Shown here: piece after piece, positions 35,956-44,778 of the stretch
Numbering within the stretch: the first letter of the stretch is position 1
Layout: each line of letters opens with the position of its first letter
From: Halarchaeum nitratireducens
GTDB taxonomy: Archaea; Halobacteriota; Halobacteria; Halobacteriales; Halobacteriaceae
Assembly: GCF_014647155.1 (NCBI RefSeq)
Contig: NZ_BMOQ01000006.1
Coordinates: forward strand, 1 to 64,000
DNA: 64,000 nt
Direction: 5' to 3'
Notes under the pieces: generated by a model
The model's database searches: none
Told to the model about the DNA's origin: nothing
What the model saw: the letters and a program-made list of their open reading frames with translations, nothing else
Translations under genes and position numbers: made by a program

Positions 35956-36201
35956 TCACCAGTGCGTCAGCGACCGCCAGATGCACTTGAATGGTTTCCC
36001 GCAGCTCTGGCAGATGATCGTCCGAGTGCGACTCGTCTTGACGAGATCGACGCTCCAGTCCTCGTCCGTCGGGATGCACTCGTCGACTTGGGTCTGCGGG
36101 ATGTTTCCGGCCGCCTGGTCCTCCCTGTGGGCCCCGCAATGCGGACACCGTAACACACCCTTCACTCGCTTGTCGTCGCTACCTCGCTCGACTCCTCCCA
36201 T
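35956..36201 (-). CDS. Small zinc-finger protein, 81 residues
   Basis: The ATG at 36201 lies about 35-45 nt after a TATA-like ATTTATAAAT (about 36240-36249 on the minus strand), fitting a short or absent leader. Two CxxC knuckles, CPHC (about 19-22) and CQSC (about 64-67), flank an acidic middle (TQVDECIPTDEDWSVDL), suggesting one zinc-ribbon fold; the last residues CIWRSLTHW are aromatic. Small CxxC proteins are common in haloarchaea and mostly uncharacterised. It stands alone in a poor region; function unknown. Confidence 0.65.
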   Translation of the reverse strand: MGGVERGSDDKRVKGVLRCPHCGAHREDQAAGNIPQTQVDECIPTDEDWSVDLVKTSRTRTIICQSCGKPFKCIWRSLTHW

Positions 36202-36447
36202 GGGTAATGACTCTCCAGTGTTCGCAAAAAGCTTTGTGAATTTATAAATAGTGGATTGGGGAATCCTCCTGTTCAAGCCTCGAAACCCACGCTACCGTGG
36301 TTCTATCGACTCGACACCCCAGATACCTTTCATACGTTATTCCACAAATTGTGGTTGTGTCGGCCGGGTCCACTCCGGGGGTCGTAACGGTCGTCGAGAC
36401 GGACGGGTACCATCAGGGCGGGGGCCGTGAGTCGCGGGCCGCGGATT

Positions 36448-38958
36448 CTATCGGAGCAGTTTCTCGCGCTCGGGGTCGAAGAGTGGGCCGGAGCGAACTG
36501 TGGCGTCGTAACGCTCGCCCTCGTACTCGATCTCGACGGACCGGCCGACATCGGTGTACTCGGTTGGGAGGTAGGCGTACGCGATGCCGGCGTCGATGCT
36601 GTAGCCGTAGTCGGCGCGGCAGGCGTACGCGACGACCTCGTCGTCGACGAGTATCGGGTGGCCGGCGTCGATGACCGTCCCTTCCTCGTCGAGCGTGATG
36701 GGGACGATCTGCTCCTCGATACCGTCCTCGCGGGCGTCGAGGAGTGCGTCCTTCCCGACGAAATCGGTGTCGAGGTCGACCGCGAAGCCGATGCCGGCCT
36801 CGTAGGGATTGTACTCGGGCGTGATGTCCGTCCCCCAGAGCCGGAAGCCCTTCTCCATGCTCGTCGAGTCGAGCGCTTCCCACCCGACCGGCGCGATGTC
36901 GTAGGCTTCGCCCGCGTCGGCGATGGCCTCCCAGAGCCGACCCCCGTACTCGGTCGGCGCGTAGATCTCCCAGCCGAGCTCGCCCGCGTACGAGAGGCGC
37001 AGCATCGTCACCGGGATGCTCCCGAGGTAGGTCTCCTGGGCGGAGTAGAACGGGAACGCGTCGTTCGAGAGGTCCGCTTCCACGAGGTCCACGAGCACGT
37101 TCCGCGAGTCGGGCCCGAAGACCCCGATGCCGGTCCGACTCGAGTCGTGGACGGTGACGTCGACCGAGCCGTCGTCGGGGGCGTGCTCGGTGATCCACCG
37201 CGAGTGGAGGGTGGCGGAGCTCCCGCCGCCGGTGAACAGCACGTAGCGGTCGTCCGCGAAGCGCGCGACCGTCAGGTCCGCGAGCACGCCGCCGTCCTCG
37301 TCGAGCATCGCGGAGTAGCGCATCCGCCCCGACGTGACGTCGACGTCGTTCGTCAGGAGGCCCTGGAGGAAGGCTTCGGCACCTGACCCCTCGACCTCGA
37401 TGGGGGTGAACGTCGTCATGTCCACCATTCCGACCTTCTCGCGGAGGTGCTGGTGCTCGGCGCCGTGAGCCTTCGACCAGTTGCGTGCGAGCCACTCCGG
37501 GCGGTCCGGGACGTCGTACTCCCCGAGTAACCCCTCGTTCACTTCGTACCACTGCGGCACCTCCCAGCCGTCGCTGTCGTAGAACTCCGCCCCCAACTCC
37601 GCTTGCCGGTGGTAGAACGGGCCCCGGCGGAGGTCGCGCTGGCTCCGTGGCTGCTCGCGCGGGTGGATGAGCTGGTAGACCTCCTGGTACTGCTGGGCGC
37701 CACGGCCGTAGGTGTACTCGTGGCTCCCGGTGTGTGGCTGGAAGCGCGAGATGTGCGCGCCGGTCGCGTCGACGGCGTCGCCGTCGAGACGCGGGGTGCC
37801 GTGCTCCATCCATTCAGCGACGATGCTGCCGGCGCCGCCCGACTGGGTGACCCAGATGGCGAGCGCCCACCAGAGCCCGTCGGTGCCCTCGTCGGGCCCG
37901 AGGATGGGCATCCCGTCGGGCGTGAAGGAGAACATCCCGTTTATCTGCGAGGTCCACTCGCAGTCACCGAGCGCGGGGACGAGTTCGCTCGCGGCGTCGT
38001 ACGCCGTCCGGTCGTGGTCGGGGTGGGTGTTCTCGTAGAAGTGCTCCTCGGTGAACTCCCGGAGGGAGGGGTACTCGAGGCCGAGGTCGTCGAGTCTCTC
38101 CGGGCCGTAGATGTCCTCGGGTTCGACGAGGAGCGGCGCGTGGTTGTACGAACCGATGCCGTAGCGTTCGCCGTGCTGGCGGAAGTAGAGCGAGTGGTCC
38201 TGGTGGCGCAGCAGGGGCTGTTCGACCTCGCGCTCGGCGCCTTCGAGCGCATCGATCTCGTCGGAGACGAGGTACTGGTGGGCGCAGGGGACGAGCGGGA
38301 TGTCGGTGTCGACCACGTCGCCGAGGAGCGGCCCCCAGATGTTGGTGGCGACGAGCACGTCGTCGGCCTCGATGCGGCCGTTCTCGGTCGCGACCGCGTC
38401 CACGCTCCCGCCCGACGTCTCGATGTCCGTGACCTCGGTGTTGCCGTAGAACTCGACGCCCCGGTCCCGCGCGTACTCGGCCATGGAGGCGGAGGCGCTG
38501 ATGGCGTCCGCCTTCCCGTCCGAGGGGAGGTAGTACCCGCCGAGGATCGCGTCCTCGTCGACCTGCGGGACTTCCGCGACGACCTCCTCGGCGGAGAGGA
38601 GCTCGCCGCCTTCGAGGCCGAAGGAGCGCCCCCACTCGCGCTTGCGCTTGAGGAATGCCCAGCGGTCCTCCGTATAGGCGACTTCGACGCCGCCGCAGGT
38701 GCGAAAGTCACCGAAGCTGTCGTAGAGGTCGCGCGTGTAGGACGCCATGTTCGCCATGAGCTTGTTCCCGGTGGTCTGGAAGACAAGCCCGGGCGCGTGC
38801 GAGGTCGACCCGCCGGTCTCGAAGAGCGGCCCGCGGTCGACGACGACGACGTCCTCGCGCCCCATCTCTGCGAGGTGGTAGGCGGCGCTACAGCCGACGC
38901 ATCCGGCGCCGACGATGACCGTGTCGGCGCGCTCCGGGAGCGTAGACCCTGTGTTCAT
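36448..38958 (-). CDS. FAD demethylase-GcvT fusion (dimethylglycine/sarcosine dehydrogenase-like), copy 1
   Basis: 836 residues. N-terminal FAD oxidoreductase: VIVGAGCVGCSAAYHLAEMG (14-33), and STSHAPG with His54 at the place where mammalian dimethylglycine dehydrogenase carries covalent FAD. From about 430 to the end it is GcvT-like (folate-binding aminomethyltransferase; VGMVDMTTFTPIEVEG, LSYAGELGWEIYAPTEYGGRLWE). Such fusions oxidise an N-methyl group and hand the carbon to tetrahydrofolate. MNTGSTLPERAD at 38958 is the start, since the longer frame runs through the promoter. Its partner genes nearby (BCCT, sarcosine oxidase, GlyA) indicate betaine-derived substrates. A paralogue begins at 62029. 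Confidence 0.85.
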   Translation of the reverse strand: MNTGSTLPERADTVIVGAGCVGCSAAYHLAEMGREDVVVVDRGPLFETGGSTSHAPGLVFQTTGNKLMANMASYTRDLYDSFGDFRTCGGVEVAYTEDRWAFLKRKREWGRSFGLEGGELLSAEEVVAEVPQVDEDAILGGYYLPSDGKADAISASASMAEYARDRGVEFYGNTEVTDIETSGGSVDAVATENGRIEADDVLVATNIWGPLLGDVVDTDIPLVPCAHQYLVSDEIDALEGAEREVEQPLLRHQDHSLYFRQHGERYGIGSYNHAPLLVEPEDIYGPERLDDLGLEYPSLREFTEEHFYENTHPDHDRTAYDAASELVPALGDCEWTSQINGMFSFTPDGMPILGPDEGTDGLWWALAIWVTQSGGAGSIVAEWMEHGTPRLDGDAVDATGAHISRFQPHTGSHEYTYGRGAQQYQEVYQLIHPREQPRSQRDLRRGPFYHRQAELGAEFYDSDGWEVPQWYEVNEGLLGEYDVPDRPEWLARNWSKAHGAEHQHLREKVGMVDMTTFTPIEVEGSGAEAFLQGLLTNDVDVTSGRMRYSAMLDEDGGVLADLTVARFADDRYVLFTGGGSSATLHSRWITEHAPDDGSVDVTVHDSSRTGIGVFGPDSRNVLVDLVEADLSNDAFPFYSAQETYLGSIPVTMLRLSYAGELGWEIYAPTEYGGRLWEAIADAGEAYDIAPVGWEALDSTSMEKGFRLWGTDITPEYNPYEAGIGFAVDLDTDFVGKDALLDAREDGIEEQIVPITLDEEGTVIDAGHPILVDDEVVAYACRADYGYSIDAGIAYAYLPTEYTDVGRSVEIEYEGERYDATVRSGPLFDPEREKLLR

Positions 38959-39152
38959 GTACCATGCAGACGAGGGTCGTCTCCGGGTATATCTTTCCGG
39001 GTGTATAATCTGTGCCCTATACGTACCCCGAGCAACATCCGGGGCCCGCGAGTGGTAGAACAGAATATTCGGTGAGGTATTGGGGCTCATTCGGATAGTC
39101 TTTCGGCACAATCGTTTTACGAATGCTGTCTGAAACGCCCACGTAGCCGAGT

Positions 39153-39596
39153 ATGTACGACGAGATGCTAATTCCGTACGACGGGAGCGACGAGGGGGAG
39201 ATGGGCGCGCGACACGGTATCGAGCTCGCCGCCGAGCTCGGCTCGACCGTCCACGCGCTCTACGTCGTCGACCTCCCCGGCGTCCCGCGTTCGCTCTCCC
39301 TCCGGGAGGACGAGGAGGCGCTCCGCGAGGAGTACCGCAAGCACGGCGCCGACACGCTCGCCGAGGTCGAGGCGTTGGCCGCCGAGCACGGCGTCGACTG
39401 CGTGACCGAGATGCGCAGCGGCTCGGTCAGCGACAAGATCATCTCCTATGCCGAGGACGAGGAGATGGACGTCATCGTGATGGGGTCGGCCTACCGCGGG
39501 AAACTCGGGAACGTCCTCGGCGGCACGACCGACAAGGTCGTGCGCTCGACGACGATTCCCGTCGTCTCGAAGCGGATGGACGCCGACGCGCGCTAG
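39153..39596 (+). CDS. Universal stress protein, BCCT-linked (copy 1)
   Basis: 147 residues, Usp domain with MGSAYRGKLGNVLGG (nucleotide loop) and ending RSTTIPVVSKRMDADAR. MYDEMLIPYDGSDEGEMGARH is shared almost word for word with the copy at 58028. Both copies lie convergent to a two-helix miniprotein and a BCCT carrier gene, so the arrangement was duplicated as a unit. In bacteria some osmolyte carriers have Usp partners that bind nucleotide and adjust transport; this is a possible role here. Confidence 0.87.
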   Translation: MYDEMLIPYDGSDEGEMGARHGIELAAELGSTVHALYVVDLPGVPRSLSLREDEEALREEYRKHGADTLAEVEALAAEHGVDCVTEMRSGSVSDKIISYAEDEEMDVIVMGSAYRGKLGNVLGGTTDKVVRSTTIPVVSKRMDADAR

Positions 39597-39651
39597 TGCA
39601 CGCACCGAGCTGGACTGATGATGACGCCGTCTCCCGGAGTCGAGTCCGCGC

Positions 39652-39813
39652 TCAGAGGCGCGATTCGCGCAGGTAGATGAGGACGCTCGCGCCGAGGAAG
39701 CTGAGCCCGGCGAACGGGAACTGTTCTCGCGTCATCAGTACGAGTCCGGCGCCGAAGAGCGCGACGACGACGGCGAGCGCGCCGGCGCGGAGGACGGTTA
39801 CTGTATCGGTCAT
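39652..39813 (-). CDS. Two-helix membrane miniprotein downstream of BCCT (copy 1)
   Basis: 53 residues, MTDTVTVLRAG then two hydrophobic segments (about 11-27 and 32-47) separated by MTREQ, ending YLRESRL. The copy at 58490 has the same length and the same C-terminal LSFLGAS-I/V-LIYLRESRL, while its N-terminus differs: a pattern of selection on protein. It begins 85 nt after the BCCT stop codon on the same strand. The family is not one I can name. Position suggests an accessory subunit or regulator of the carrier. Confidence 0.75.
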   Translation of the reverse strand: MTDTVTVLRAGALAVVVALFGAGLVLMTREQFPFAGLSFLGASVLIYLRESRL

Positions 39814-39898
39814 GTCGGAGCGCGGAATGATAGGTACTGCGGTGATAGTCGAGTACGGGCGCCGCGTGGCGACCCGCGTCGATGCCTGTCTGGTGCGG

Positions 39899-41659
39899 TC
39901 AGTCGTCGCTGACGTCGGCGCCGGTGTCGCGGATGTCCGTCACCACCTCCGTGCCGGAGGTGTTGATGTCGAACTCCTCGTCGGTCATCTCGTCGATGCG
40001 CTCCTTGAACTCCTCGGAGGCGAGGACGTCGTACTCGTTCTTGAGGCCGAGGTAGACGGTGTAGCACATCACGACGAGGATGATGGCGAACGGGAAGCCG
40101 GTGGCGATGGCGGCGGTCTGGAGGGCGTTGAGGCTCGCCTCCCCGCCGCCGTAGAGCAGGAGCGCGGCGACGCCGCCCTCGGTCATCGCCCAGAAGATGC
40201 GCTGGGCGCGCGGGACGTCGTGCTTCCCGCCGGAGGTGAGGTGGTCGACGACGAGCGACCCCGAGTCCGAGGACGTCACGAAGAACGTCACGACGAGCAG
40301 GACCGCGACCAGTCCCGATATCGCGCCGATCGGGAACTGGTCCAGCATCGCGAACATCGCGACCGTCTGCCCGACGTCATTGTACGTCGCGAGCACGGAG
40401 CCGTTCCCCATCAGGGTGTTGAAGAGGCCGCTGCCGCCGAACGCGGCGAGCCAGATGGTGGAGAACAGCGATGGGAGGACGAGCACGCCGAGGACGAACT
40501 CGCGGATCGTCCGCCCCTTCGAGATGCGCGCGACGAACATCCCGACGAACGGCGACCACGCGATCCACCACGCCCAGTAGAACACCGTCCAGGCGTGGAC
40601 GGTCGTTGCGCCCTCGCCGAGCGCGCCCGTGAAGAAGGAGAGCGTGAGGAGGTCTCCGAAGTACGCGCCGAGGCCCTGCACCCACGTGCTGAAGATGAAG
40701 ATTGTCGGGCCGACGATGAGGAGGAAGCCGAGCAGCGTGAACATCAGGTAGACGTTCAGCGTGCTCAGACGTCTGACACCGGCGTCGAGACCGGCGGCGA
40801 CGGACGCGGTGGCGATGAGCGTGATCGCGACGATGAGCAGTATCTGTGGGATGGTTCCGGTCGGGACGTTCGCGACCCCGAGCATGCTGCTCCCGAGGAT
40901 GTAGGAGAGACCGGTGTTGATCTGGGCGACGCCGAGGCCGAGCGAGGTCGCGAGGCCGAACAGCGTCGCGAACACCGAGACGAGGTCGATGACGTGGCCG
41001 GGCCAGCCGTAGATGCGTTCGCCGAGGAGCGGCCAGAAGATCGAGCGGAACGTCAGCGGGAGCCCGCGGTTGAACGAGAAGAACGCGAGGCCGAGCCCGA
41101 CGAGGCCGTATATCGCCCACGGGTGGAATCCCCAGTGGAAGAACGTCTGCGTCACCGCGGCGATGCCGGCTTCGCCGGTGCCGGCTTCGGCGCTGTAGAA
41201 GCCGGGGACGTTCGAGACGTAGTAGAGCGGTTCGGAGACGCTGTAGAACATCAGTCCGATACCCATGCCGGCGCTGAACAGCATGGCCATCCACGAAAAC
41301 GTGCTGAACTCCGTCTCGGCTTCGACGCCGCCGAGTCGGATCTTCCCGTACTTGCTGACGGCGAAGAAGAGGAGCGTGACGATGAAGATGTTCACCGAGA
41401 GGAGGTAGAACCACCCGAAGTTCCCCTCGAAGAAGCCGCGAATGTCGGAGTAGACGGTCGCAGCTTGCTGTCCGAGCACGAGCGTCACGACGACGAACAG
41501 CCCGATGATGAGGAGCGCGGCCGGGAAAACGACGGGGTGAACATCGAAGCCCCACTTCTGGATGTTCCCGTCGCCGGGTTCGCGCTCGGTCTCCGGGTGG
41601 AAGAGGTCCACCTGTAGTCCCTTCGAGACGCCGTCGCTCGCGTCGTCGCTGTTCGACAT
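39899..41659 (-). CDS. BCCT-family betaine/choline/carnitine transporter (copy 1)
   Basis: 586 residues with about 12 predicted helices. The family signature FYWAWWIAWSPFVGMFVARISKGRT in helix 8, including the Trp cluster that binds the trimethylammonium group, is intact. MSNSDDASDGVSKGL at 41659 is the start; the acidic N-terminus and a C-terminal soluble tail (KERIDEMTDEEFDINTS) are cytoplasmic. It imports glycine betaine or a related methylated amine with sodium or protons, here probably as food rather than only as osmolyte, because demethylating enzymes surround it. Confidence 0.9.
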   Translation of the reverse strand: MSNSDDASDGVSKGLQVDLFHPETEREPGDGNIQKWGFDVHPVVFPAALLIIGLFVVVTLVLGQQAATVYSDIRGFFEGNFGWFYLLSVNIFIVTLLFFAVSKYGKIRLGGVEAETEFSTFSWMAMLFSAGMGIGLMFYSVSEPLYYVSNVPGFYSAEAGTGEAGIAAVTQTFFHWGFHPWAIYGLVGLGLAFFSFNRGLPLTFRSIFWPLLGERIYGWPGHVIDLVSVFATLFGLATSLGLGVAQINTGLSYILGSSMLGVANVPTGTIPQILLIVAITLIATASVAAGLDAGVRRLSTLNVYLMFTLLGFLLIVGPTIFIFSTWVQGLGAYFGDLLTLSFFTGALGEGATTVHAWTVFYWAWWIAWSPFVGMFVARISKGRTIREFVLGVLVLPSLFSTIWLAAFGGSGLFNTLMGNGSVLATYNDVGQTVAMFAMLDQFPIGAISGLVAVLLVVTFFVTSSDSGSLVVDHLTSGGKHDVPRAQRIFWAMTEGGVAALLLYGGGEASLNALQTAAIATGFPFAIILVVMCYTVYLGLKNEYDVLASEEFKERIDEMTDEEFDINTSGTEVVTDIRDTGADVSDD

Positions 41660-41934
41660 CGTTACGCCCTCCGCTCTTGGTCGTCGCTGTCTGCTGACTG
41701 TATCATGGGTTCGTCCCTCGTCGTGTTCACTGAGTCGTCCGGCGTGTCTCGGCGGCACTCCGTCTCGATCGAATCGTACGTGTCGGTGTCACGCGTACGG
41801 AACGCAGGTCGGTAGCATGACACATAACCCTTTGGCAGAAGATGCGAGGGTGTTTATGACATAGTGGGACAGAAAGGGACCAAATTGGATTCTAGCGTCC
41901 TAGATTGGTTGGTATATGTGGTATCTATGGACGA

Positions 41935-43080
41935 TCAGTCGAATCTGTCGAGCGAGAACATGTCGATGTCGTGGTCGCTCTCGCCGTCGACGGCGAGGTC
42001 GGCGAGCACCTCGCCGATGGCGCTCGCGAACTTGAAGCCGTGCCCGGAGAACCCCGCGCCGACCGCGACCTGCGGGTGGTCGGGGAGCGTATCGAGGATG
42101 AAGTGCTCGTCGGGCGAGTTCGTGAACATGCACGTCGAGAGGCGCATCGTCGGTCCCGCCGCGCTCGGGAAGTACTTCTCCGTGACGTCGCGGAGCACGG
42201 CCTCGTCCGCCCGATTCGGCTCCCGATCGAAGTCGTCCGGGTCCACGGTCTCCTCGCGGTGGTGGTACTTCCCGAGTTTGAACCCGGGGACGTCGTGGAT
42301 GGGGAAGCCGTAGAAGCGCCCCTCGGGGACGCTGAGGTTCCACACCGGGAACGACTCCGGCCGGTAGTCATCGAGCGCGTCCCCGTCCGGCTGGAACCAC
42401 GCGAGCGCCTGGCGCTCGGGCACCGCGAGCCCGTCGAGGGCGTCCGCGAGCGTGTGGGTCCACGCGCCCGCGGCGAGCACGAGCGAGTCCGCGACGTAGA
42501 CGCCGCGGTCCGTCCGGACGCGGACGCCCCCGTCGTTCGTCTCCGCCCAATCCTCGACGCGCTCGCGGGCGCGTATCTCCGCGCCGCGCGCCTGGGCGGC
42601 CTCCGTGTGGCCGACGATCGCCTGCTCGGGGACGACGAACCCGCCGTCCGCCTGGTACACGGCTCGGTAGTCCTCCGGGAGGTCGTAGCCGGGGAAGCGC
42701 TCGTTCACCGCCGCGCCCGACAACACCTCGTGTGGGATGTCATGCTCCTCGCAGGAGCGCTTCGAGCCCGCGAACACCTGATCGTCCGCGGGTCCGGCGT
42801 CGATCGAGCCCGTCCGGTGGATGACGTCGCGGCCGGTCTCCGCCGCGAGCTCGTCCCAGAGGTCGTACGCGCGCTCGACGAGCGGCACGTACGAGGGGTG
42901 TTCGTAGTAGGCGCGCCGGATGATCCGCGTGATCCCGTGCGAGGAGCCCTTCGTGTGCGGGACATCGTAGCGTTCGAGGCCGAGGACATCGAGGCCGCGC
43001 TCGGCGAGGTGGTAGGCGCTCGCGCTCCCCATGCCGCCGACGCCGACGACGATCGCGTCGTATCGGTCTGTCGCAGTCAT
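41935..43080 (-). CDS. Monomeric sarcosine oxidase/N-methyl amino acid oxidase-like FAD protein
   Basis: 381 residues, the length of monomeric sarcosine oxidase. VVGVGGMGSASAYHLAERG (11-29) binds FAD; Cys317 in LSTCMFTNSPDEHFILD corresponds to the Cys that carries covalent FAD in bacterial enzymes, Lys268 in GFKLGKYHH to the oxygen-activating Lys, and GAGFSGHGFKFA closes the site. It converts sarcosine (or another N-methyl amino acid) to glycine plus a one-carbon unit. It sits between the BCCT carrier and the divergent Rieske gene. Confidence 0.85.
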   Translation of the reverse strand: MTATDRYDAIVVGVGGMGSASAYHLAERGLDVLGLERYDVPHTKGSSHGITRIIRRAYYEHPSYVPLVERAYDLWDELAAETGRDVIHRTGSIDAGPADDQVFAGSKRSCEEHDIPHEVLSGAAVNERFPGYDLPEDYRAVYQADGGFVVPEQAIVGHTEAAQARGAEIRARERVEDWAETNDGGVRVRTDRGVYVADSLVLAAGAWTHTLADALDGLAVPERQALAWFQPDGDALDDYRPESFPVWNLSVPEGRFYGFPIHDVPGFKLGKYHHREETVDPDDFDREPNRADEAVLRDVTEKYFPSAAGPTMRLSTCMFTNSPDEHFILDTLPDHPQVAVGAGFSGHGFKFASAIGEVLADLAVDGESDHDIDMFSLDRFD

Positions 43081-43255
43081 CGTCTCCCGCCTTTCGATGG
43101 CGTCCGACTTGATTGTTCACCCTGCACTCTGAACTCCTTATCCGTCCACCGAGAGAGGCGTCTCGGAGCCCGTTCGGTGGTCGTTCCGACCAATACTTAT
43201 ACGGGTGACGTATTCCCGGCGAACCATTTTTACGTCGTGTGTGCTCCATTCGCCC

Positions 43256-44398
43256 ATGACACGGTGGAACGACGGCCACGACGAGATCGGCGCGGTCAGC
43301 GCTGACATCACCGAAGAGACGAACGCGCTCCCGGCGCAGTACTTCACCGACCCCGACGTCCACGAGATGGAGAAGGAGAAGGTCTTCGGGCGCTACTGGG
43401 TCTACGCGGGCCACGCGAACCGCATCCCCGAGCGCGGCGACTACTTCACGCGGACGATCGGCGACAGACAGATCATCGTCACGCGGGACGACGAGGGCGG
43501 CGTCCGGGCGTTCTACAACGTCTGTGCGCACCGCGGCTCGAAGATGCTCGACGACACCCCGATGACGGATCCGGGGAGTCTCAGCCGCATCACCTGCCCC
43601 TACCACCTGTGGGCGTACGAGCTCGACGGCGACCTCGCGAGCACGCCGAAGAGCTTCGAGGAGGCCAGCCTCAACCCCGACCTCGACGACGACGCCGTCC
43701 GCGAACTCGACCCCGCGGAGAACGGCCTCATGGAGGTGAACCTGGACTCGATCGGCCCGCTCGTCTTCGTCAACTTCCAGGACGACCCCGACCTCACGCT
43801 CGCCGAGCAGGCCGGCTCGATGAAGGACGAACTCGAAGCCCTCCCGCTCGGGGAGTACGAGCACGCGCGGCGCTACGTCTCCGAGGTCGAGTGCAACTGG
43901 AAGACCTTCAGCGGGAACTACTCCGAGTGCGATCACTGTCAGGCGAACCACCAGGATTGGGTGCGCGGCCTCGAACTCATGGAGTCCGAACTCGAAGTCA
44001 ACGACTACCACTGGATCCTCCACTACCAGCATAAGGAGGACGTCGACGACGAAATGCGCATCCACGAGGAACACGAGGCGAAGTTCTACTACTTCTGGCC
44101 GAACTTCACTGTAAACATGTACGGCACCGCCGACGGGTACGGGACGTACATCATCGATCCGATCGATGAGGGTCGCTTCCAGCTCGTCGCCGACTACTAC
44201 TTCCGTGACTCCGAACTCACCGACGAGGAGGAGAAGTTCGTCCAGACGAGCCGTCAGCTCCAAGAAGAGGACTTCGAGCTGGTCGAGCGCCAGTACGAGG
44301 GGCTGCGCTCGGGCGCGCTCGCGCAGGCCCAACTCGGCCCGAACGAGCACACCGTCCACAAGCTCCACCGGCTCGCGCAGGAAGCCTACGAGGCCTGA
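43256..44398 (+). CDS. Rieske oxygenase large subunit, glycine betaine demethylase-like
   Basis: 380 residues. Rieske cluster ligands Cys90, His92 (CAHRG) and Cys114, His117 (CPYH); mononuclear iron site NYSECDHCQANH with His227 and His232. GbcA-type glycine betaine monooxygenases and carnitine oxygenases belong to this family. MTRWNDGHDEIG at 43256 is the start; upstream codons lie in the promoter. It would remove one methyl of glycine betaine as formaldehyde, giving dimethylglycine for the FAD/GcvT enzymes. No ferredoxin reductase gene accompanies it, so electrons must come from elsewhere. Confidence 0.85.
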   Translation: MTRWNDGHDEIGAVSADITEETNALPAQYFTDPDVHEMEKEKVFGRYWVYAGHANRIPERGDYFTRTIGDRQIIVTRDDEGGVRAFYNVCAHRGSKMLDDTPMTDPGSLSRITCPYHLWAYELDGDLASTPKSFEEASLNPDLDDDAVRELDPAENGLMEVNLDSIGPLVFVNFQDDPDLTLAEQAGSMKDELEALPLGEYEHARRYVSEVECNWKTFSGNYSECDHCQANHQDWVRGLELMESELEVNDYHWILHYQHKEDVDDEMRIHEEHEAKFYYFWPNFTVNMYGTADGYGTYIIDPIDEGRFQLVADYYFRDSELTDEEEKFVQTSRQLQEEDFELVERQYEGLRSGALAQAQLGPNEHTVHKLHRLAQEAYEA

Positions 44399-44400
44399 CA

Positions 44401-44766
44401 ATGGCGTCGACGACGGACGCCGAGCGGCCACACGCCGGCACGATCACGTGTGCGACCTGCGACTTCCACGCCGTCATCACGGAGCCGAACGACGCGATCG
44501 AGCGTTATCGACGCCACCGTAGCGTCACCGGGCACGACATCAAGTGGGAGCGGACGGCACTCGACGCCGGACTCGACACTGACGACGTCGAGAGCGCGCT
44601 CGACGCGCTCGGCGACGAGTATCCCGACGGCGTCCCCCTCGGCGTCCTCACGGCGGCGCTCTCCGAGCAGGAGGTCACCATTGAGGCGACGCTCGATGCG
44701 ATCTACGACCTCCGGATGGCGGGTGCGATCTACGAGCCGCGGGACGACCACGTCCTCGTGGTCTAA
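44401..44766 (+). CDS. Zinc-finger plus winged-helix-like small protein
   Basis: 121 residues, starting 2 nt after the Rieske gene and so cotranscribed. An N-terminal C-x2-C (CATC, 17-20) followed by His residues (RRHRSVTGH) suggests a C2H2-like finger; the C-terminal half (PDGVPLGVLTAALSEQEVTIEATLDAIYDLRMAGAIYEPRDDHVLVV) has the pattern of a winged helix such as the MCM C-terminal domain. No named family is recognised. It may regulate the operon or help assemble the oxygenase; regulation is the more natural guess. Confidence 0.7.
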   Translation: MASTTDAERPHAGTITCATCDFHAVITEPNDAIERYRRHRSVTGHDIKWERTALDAGLDTDDVESALDALGDEYPDGVPLGVLTAALSEQEVTIEATLDAIYDLRMAGAIYEPRDDHVLVV

Positions 44767-44778
44767 GCGACACCGCTC

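Noticed and set aside
36240-36310. GGAATCCTCC and a short hairpin resembling the right end of IS200/IS605 elements
   Set aside because: No TnpA or TnpB gene and no matching left end; the likeness is only a few bases.
39677-41617. Very long (646-codon) plus-strand frame opposite the BCCT gene
   Set aside because: Repetitive Glu/Arg/Asp composition produced by the complement of membrane-helix codons; the minus-strand carrier is unambiguous.
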